Shown: in pieces, positions 6,457 through 8,604 of the stretch
Position numbering within the stretch: the first letter of the stretch is position 1
Layout: every line of letters starts with the position of its first letter
NCBI GenBank assembly: GCA_964499425.1
Contig: CAZCLD010000057.1
Span: 1 to 8,604 of the forward strand
Reading direction: 5' to 3'
Length of the DNA stretch: 8,604 nt
From: JAQBYK01 sp964499425
GTDB taxonomy: Bacteria; Patescibacteriota; Gracilibacteria; UBA1369; LOWO2-01-FULL-3
Notes under the pieces: model-generated
The model's input: only the letters and a program-made list of their open reading frames with translations
What the model was told of the DNA's origin: nothing
The model's database searches: none
Made by a program: the position numbers and the translations under genes

Positions 6457-7719
6457 TCAAAATTTCATCAACTTCTCAAATCTCCCATCGTCATCATAAG
6501 GTCCAATCGCCGCCACTTTCATCTTAGCCTCCACAAACAAGTCTTGCGCTACTTTCCTTATATCAGCCACCTTCACAGCGTCCACTCTCTTCATAACCTC
6601 ACCCGGATCCACCGCTCCACCCCGGAGAAGCTCATATTTTGCAAGCAGATGAGCATACTCCTCACTATCCTCCAAGCTCAGAACCATTTTTCCTTTCAAA
6701 TAGGCCTTTGCCTTAGCCAATTCTTCCTCAGGTACATCCTCATCACGCACTTTGCGATATTCTTCTATAACTCCGGTCACAGCTTCATCTACACGCTTCA
6801 AATCCACGCCTGCATTGGTCACAATCGCTCCCCCATCATTATAATCATCGGTCGAAGTATGAATGTAATAAGACAAGCCCTTAGCCTCACGAACCCCCAA
6901 AAACATGCGCGAACTCATGTTCCCGCCCAAAATAACCGACAAAAGTTTGAGCGCCCAATGATCCTCGTGCCCCTCACTATACCCAGGAAACCCAACTGCA
7001 ATATGGGCCTGCTCTGTCTTCTTGTCCTTTAAAGAAACTCGACCACCATCCTTGTCCTCAAGCGCCTTCCAATCATAAGCTTTTTTACCATCTTTCATCT
7101 TAAAATGTTTCTTTACCAAATCAACCGCATCGTCATCCTCAATATTCCCAACAATCGCAATCACCGTATTGTCGGGAGAATACAACTCTCCCTGATATTT
7201 CACAAAGTCGTCATGACTCACAGATTTGATCAATTCCTTTGTACCAATTTGATCCCACCCAAGAGGCTGATCTCCAAAAACAAGGCTCTCAAAATTCCAA
7301 CCAATTTGATACATCGGCGTATCCTGATACATGTTATATTCTTCCAAAATCACACCCCTCTCCTTTTCAATTTCTTCCTGATCAAATTTCGCATTGATCA
7401 ACATGTCAGAAAGAACATCACAGGCCACCTCGGCATTCTCCGATGCAACCTTCACATAATAACCAGCATATTCCTTACCAGTAAAAGCATTAAATTCTCC
7501 CCCAACAGAATCAATTGCCTCAGAAACCTCCTTGGTATTCTTATATCGATCCGCCCCTTTAAAAAACATGTGCTCCAAAAAATGTGAAATCCCACGTATC
7601 TTTTTATGCTCATATCTGCTACCAGCTCCAACCAAAACCAACACCGTCACAGCTTTAGTCCCTTCTAATTTCTGAGTCACAATCCGCAAACCATTATCTA
7701 AGCTAGTCTTTCTAAACAT
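6457..7719 (-). CDS. M16 family zinc metallopeptidase (processing-peptidase-like)
   Basis: A single-unit (M16B-type) peptidase of 420 residues, the normal length for the group. The inverted zinc motif HFLEH (46-50; ligands H46 and H50, catalytic E49) is followed 80 residues after the first His by the third ligand E126 in ERGVILEEYNMYQD. GGEFNAFTGKEYAGYY (73-88) matches the substrate-side strand. The C-terminal half has LGGNMSSRMF (264-273) and the Arg/Tyr pair R277/Y284 in REAKGLSYY. Such enzymes degrade or trim peptides. No signal peptide is visible, so a cytosolic place is likely. Some M16B enzymes act with an inactive partner; none is present here. It starts with ATG, has no Shine-Dalgarno, and ends in TGA about six bases upstream of the -35 of the next gene's promoter. 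It diverges from the PBP gene over 39 bases. Confidence 0.95.
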   Translation of the reverse strand: MFRKTSLDNGLRIVTQKLEGTKAVTVLVLVGAGSRYEHKKIRGISHFLEHMFFKGADRYKNTKEVSEAIDSVGGEFNAFTGKEYAGYYVKVASENAEVACDVLSDMLINAKFDQEEIEKERGVILEEYNMYQDTPMYQIGWNFESLVFGDQPLGWDQIGTKELIKSVSHDDFVKYQGELYSPDNTVIAIVGNIEDDDAVDLVKKHFKMKDGKKAYDWKALEDKDGGRVSLKDKKTEQAHIAVGFPGYSEGHEDHWALKLLSVILGGNMSSRMFLGVREAKGLSYYIHTSTDDYNDGGAIVTNAGVDLKRVDEAVTGVIEEYRKVRDEDVPEEELAKAKAYLKGKMVLSLEDSEEYAHLLAKYELLRGGAVDPGEVMKRVDAVKVADIRKVAQDLFVEAKMKVAAIGPYDDDGRFEKLMKF

Positions 7720-7758
7720 TTAAAAAAAATATATTATGTGGCTCCAACATAACTTACT
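7720..7758. promoter_or_regulatory. Divergent intergenic region, AT-rich
   Basis: These 39 bases must serve both the M16 peptidase (minus) and the PBP gene (plus) unless their promoters lie inside the neighbouring genes. The A8 tract and ATATTATG core hold -10-like hexamers on both strands (plus TATTAT at 7732-7737; minus CATAAT at the overlapping place). I find no convincing -35 on either side and no Shine-Dalgarno for either start, so individual promoters are not called. Confidence 0.35.
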
Positions 7759-8604
7759 ATGAATTCAGTTCGTCCAAAAGAGCTTTTCAGTAAAATCACA
7801 TTATTCATTGTTGGAAGTACTTTTATCACCATCGTTTTAATAATAAGGCTCTTTCAACTACAAGTCTTGTCCCACGGCTACTATCAAGACATGGCCACTC
7901 GCGGACAATACGGCTTAATCGAGCTCCCAGCTCAACGCGGAGAGATTCTTATCAAAGATTTTCACTCAGATGAACAGTTTCCCCTCGCTACAAATATCAC
8001 TCTCAACCTCCTTTACGCTGATCCCACAATAATCAAAGATCCCTTCTACATAACCACAAACATCGGTCCATTACTTTTTGATATCGAAGAACAAAGAGCA
8101 AGAGATGAAGAAAGAATAAGAGAACAAGCCAAAAATTTAAGCGCAGAAACCACTCCAGAAGAACTCGAGATCCTCCTTAAACCTCTCACCGACCCCGAAC
8201 TAGAAAAACAATTCAAGGACGAACTCACATCGCAACTCAGTCAAAAGCAAAGACAGGAAATCCTCTTGGCTAACGAATTGAAGCCAGAATTAGTCACAAA
8301 TATAAGTAGTCTCAGTTTGCCAGGAATAGAAGCCACTGATGATTATGTATATGCTTATCCACCAGAAATTAGCCAACCCTCTTATGTCGCTGACAAATTA
8401 GCTCCCCTACTCGAGACCCCGAAAAAAAGACTCGAGCAGCTTCTTAAAGGCGAAAATCGCTACACTGTCCTAAAGAAAAAGCTCGACCCGGAACTTTCAG
8501 AGCAGATCAAGGAAATGTTTGCTGCTGACACAGATGAAATGTATCTCGGTCTTGGAATGCGTGAGGAATATTTCAGATTTTATCCAGAGGCTGAGCTCGC
8601 AGCA
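7759..8604 (+). CDS. Class B penicillin-binding protein (FtsI/PBP2-type transpeptidase), N-terminal part; 3' end outside window
   Basis: The 282 visible residues read open to the right edge. One hydrophobic segment (about 12-36, KITLFIVGSTFITIVLIIRLFQLQ) after a short basic N-terminus gives the usual N-in membrane anchor. PAQRGEILIKD plus PLATN (57-79) match the RGxIxDRNGxxLA motif of the pedestal domain; LYADPTIIKDP (85-95), YTVLKKKLDPE (235-245) and LGLGMREEYFRFYPEAELAA (263-282) match the segments that lead into the transpeptidase domain, which is not in the window, so SxxK is not seen. It would cross-link peptidoglycan in division or elongation; which one cannot be decided here. The pedestal domain is enlarged by a partial duplication and a charged helical insert (about 108-190). 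The ATG at 7759 has no Shine-Dalgarno. Confidence 0.88.
   Translation, partial: MNSVRPKELFSKITLFIVGSTFITIVLIIRLFQLQVLSHGYYQDMATRGQYGLIELPAQRGEILIKDFHSDEQFPLATNITLNLLYADPTIIKDPFYITTNIGPLLFDIEEQRARDEERIREQAKNLSAETTPEELEILLKPLTDPELEKQFKDELTSQLSQKQRQEILLANELKPELVTNISSLSLPGIEATDDYVYAYPPEISQPSYVADKLAPLLETPKKRLEQLLKGENRYTVLKKKLDPELSEQIKEMFAADTDEMYLGLGMREEYFRFYPEAELAA
8014..8076 (+). repeat. Internal protein repeat, copy 1, in the PBP
   Basis: Residues 86-106 (YADPTIIKDPFYITTNIGPLL). Aligned without gaps to copy 2 at an offset of 112 residues, 9 of 21 positions are identical: the pattern is YAxP..I..P.Y......PLL. Family members normally have one such element after the RGxIxDRNG motif. Confidence 0.55.
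8350..8412 (+). repeat. Internal protein repeat, copy 2, in the PBP
   Basis: Residues 198-218 (YAYPPEISQPSYVADKLAPLL). This copy connects directly to the downstream family motif YTVLKKKLDPE, as the single element of ordinary class B PBPs does. The DNA of the two copies is diverged, so the duplication, if real, is old. Confidence 0.55.

Noticed and set aside
6544..7587. Two plus-strand open frames of about 160 codons opposite the M16 gene
   Set aside because: Composition is typical of antisense shadow frames (Ile/His/Phe-rich) and the M16 motifs on the minus strand account for the region.
8046..8228. Minus-strand 60-codon frame inside the PBP gene
   Set aside because: Ser/Leu low-complexity shadow of the charged helical insert on the plus strand; no start signal.
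1..8604. UGA recoded as glycine (Gracilibacteria/SR1 code)
   Set aside because: TGA ends prs, the transketolase-like N-part and the M16 gene at family-typical lengths, and no in-frame TGA is needed inside any gene.

Overview
The window reads as a compact bacterial chromosome segment, most likely from a Candidate Phyla Radiation (Patescibacteria) lineage. Peregrinibacteria is my best guess, and it is an inference from gene style: short gaps, start/stop overlaps, almost no Shine-Dalgarno sequences, and a large orphan protein. TGA serves as the stop codon of three genes (prs, the transketolase N-part and the M16 peptidase). This argues against the UGA=Gly code of Gracilibacteria and Absconditabacteria. 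There are no RNA genes, mobile elements or CRISPR arrays. Coding density is very high and no gene-free stretch exceeds about 70 bases.

Layout. Nine genes lie on the minus strand. In transcription order from the right they are: an M16 zinc peptidase (7719-6457); a large protein of unknown function with its own extended -10 promoter (6401-4896); ndk (4865-4383); a two-gene transketolase-like pair (4374-3580 and 3583-3176); prs (3125-2184); rpiB (2187-1729); rpe (1729-1103); and an RSH-type (p)ppGpp HD-domain gene that runs off the left edge (1035-1). The RSH gene has a near-consensus promoter of its own. On the plus strand, a class B penicillin-binding protein gene starts at 7759, diverges from the peptidase, and runs off the right edge.

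The block ndk / transketolase-like pair / prs / rpiB / rpe forms a pentose-phosphate-to-nucleotide module. Rpe and RpiB interconvert ribulose-5-P, xylulose-5-P and ribose-5-P; Prs turns ribose-5-P into PRPP; Ndk supplies NTPs; and the adjacent RSH protein would act on (p)ppGpp, which is made from GTP or GDP.

Main oddities. (1) The transketolase-like pair keeps the fold signature but has lost essentially every thiamine-diphosphate, metal and catalytic residue, and it also lacks the C-terminal third domain, so it looks like a conserved pseudoenzyme. (2) The RSH hydrolase domain carries an insertion of about 65-70 residues, rich in charge, between the HD motif and the next core motif. (3) The PBP N-terminal domain contains an internal duplication of a roughly 21-residue element, separated by a charged helical insert.
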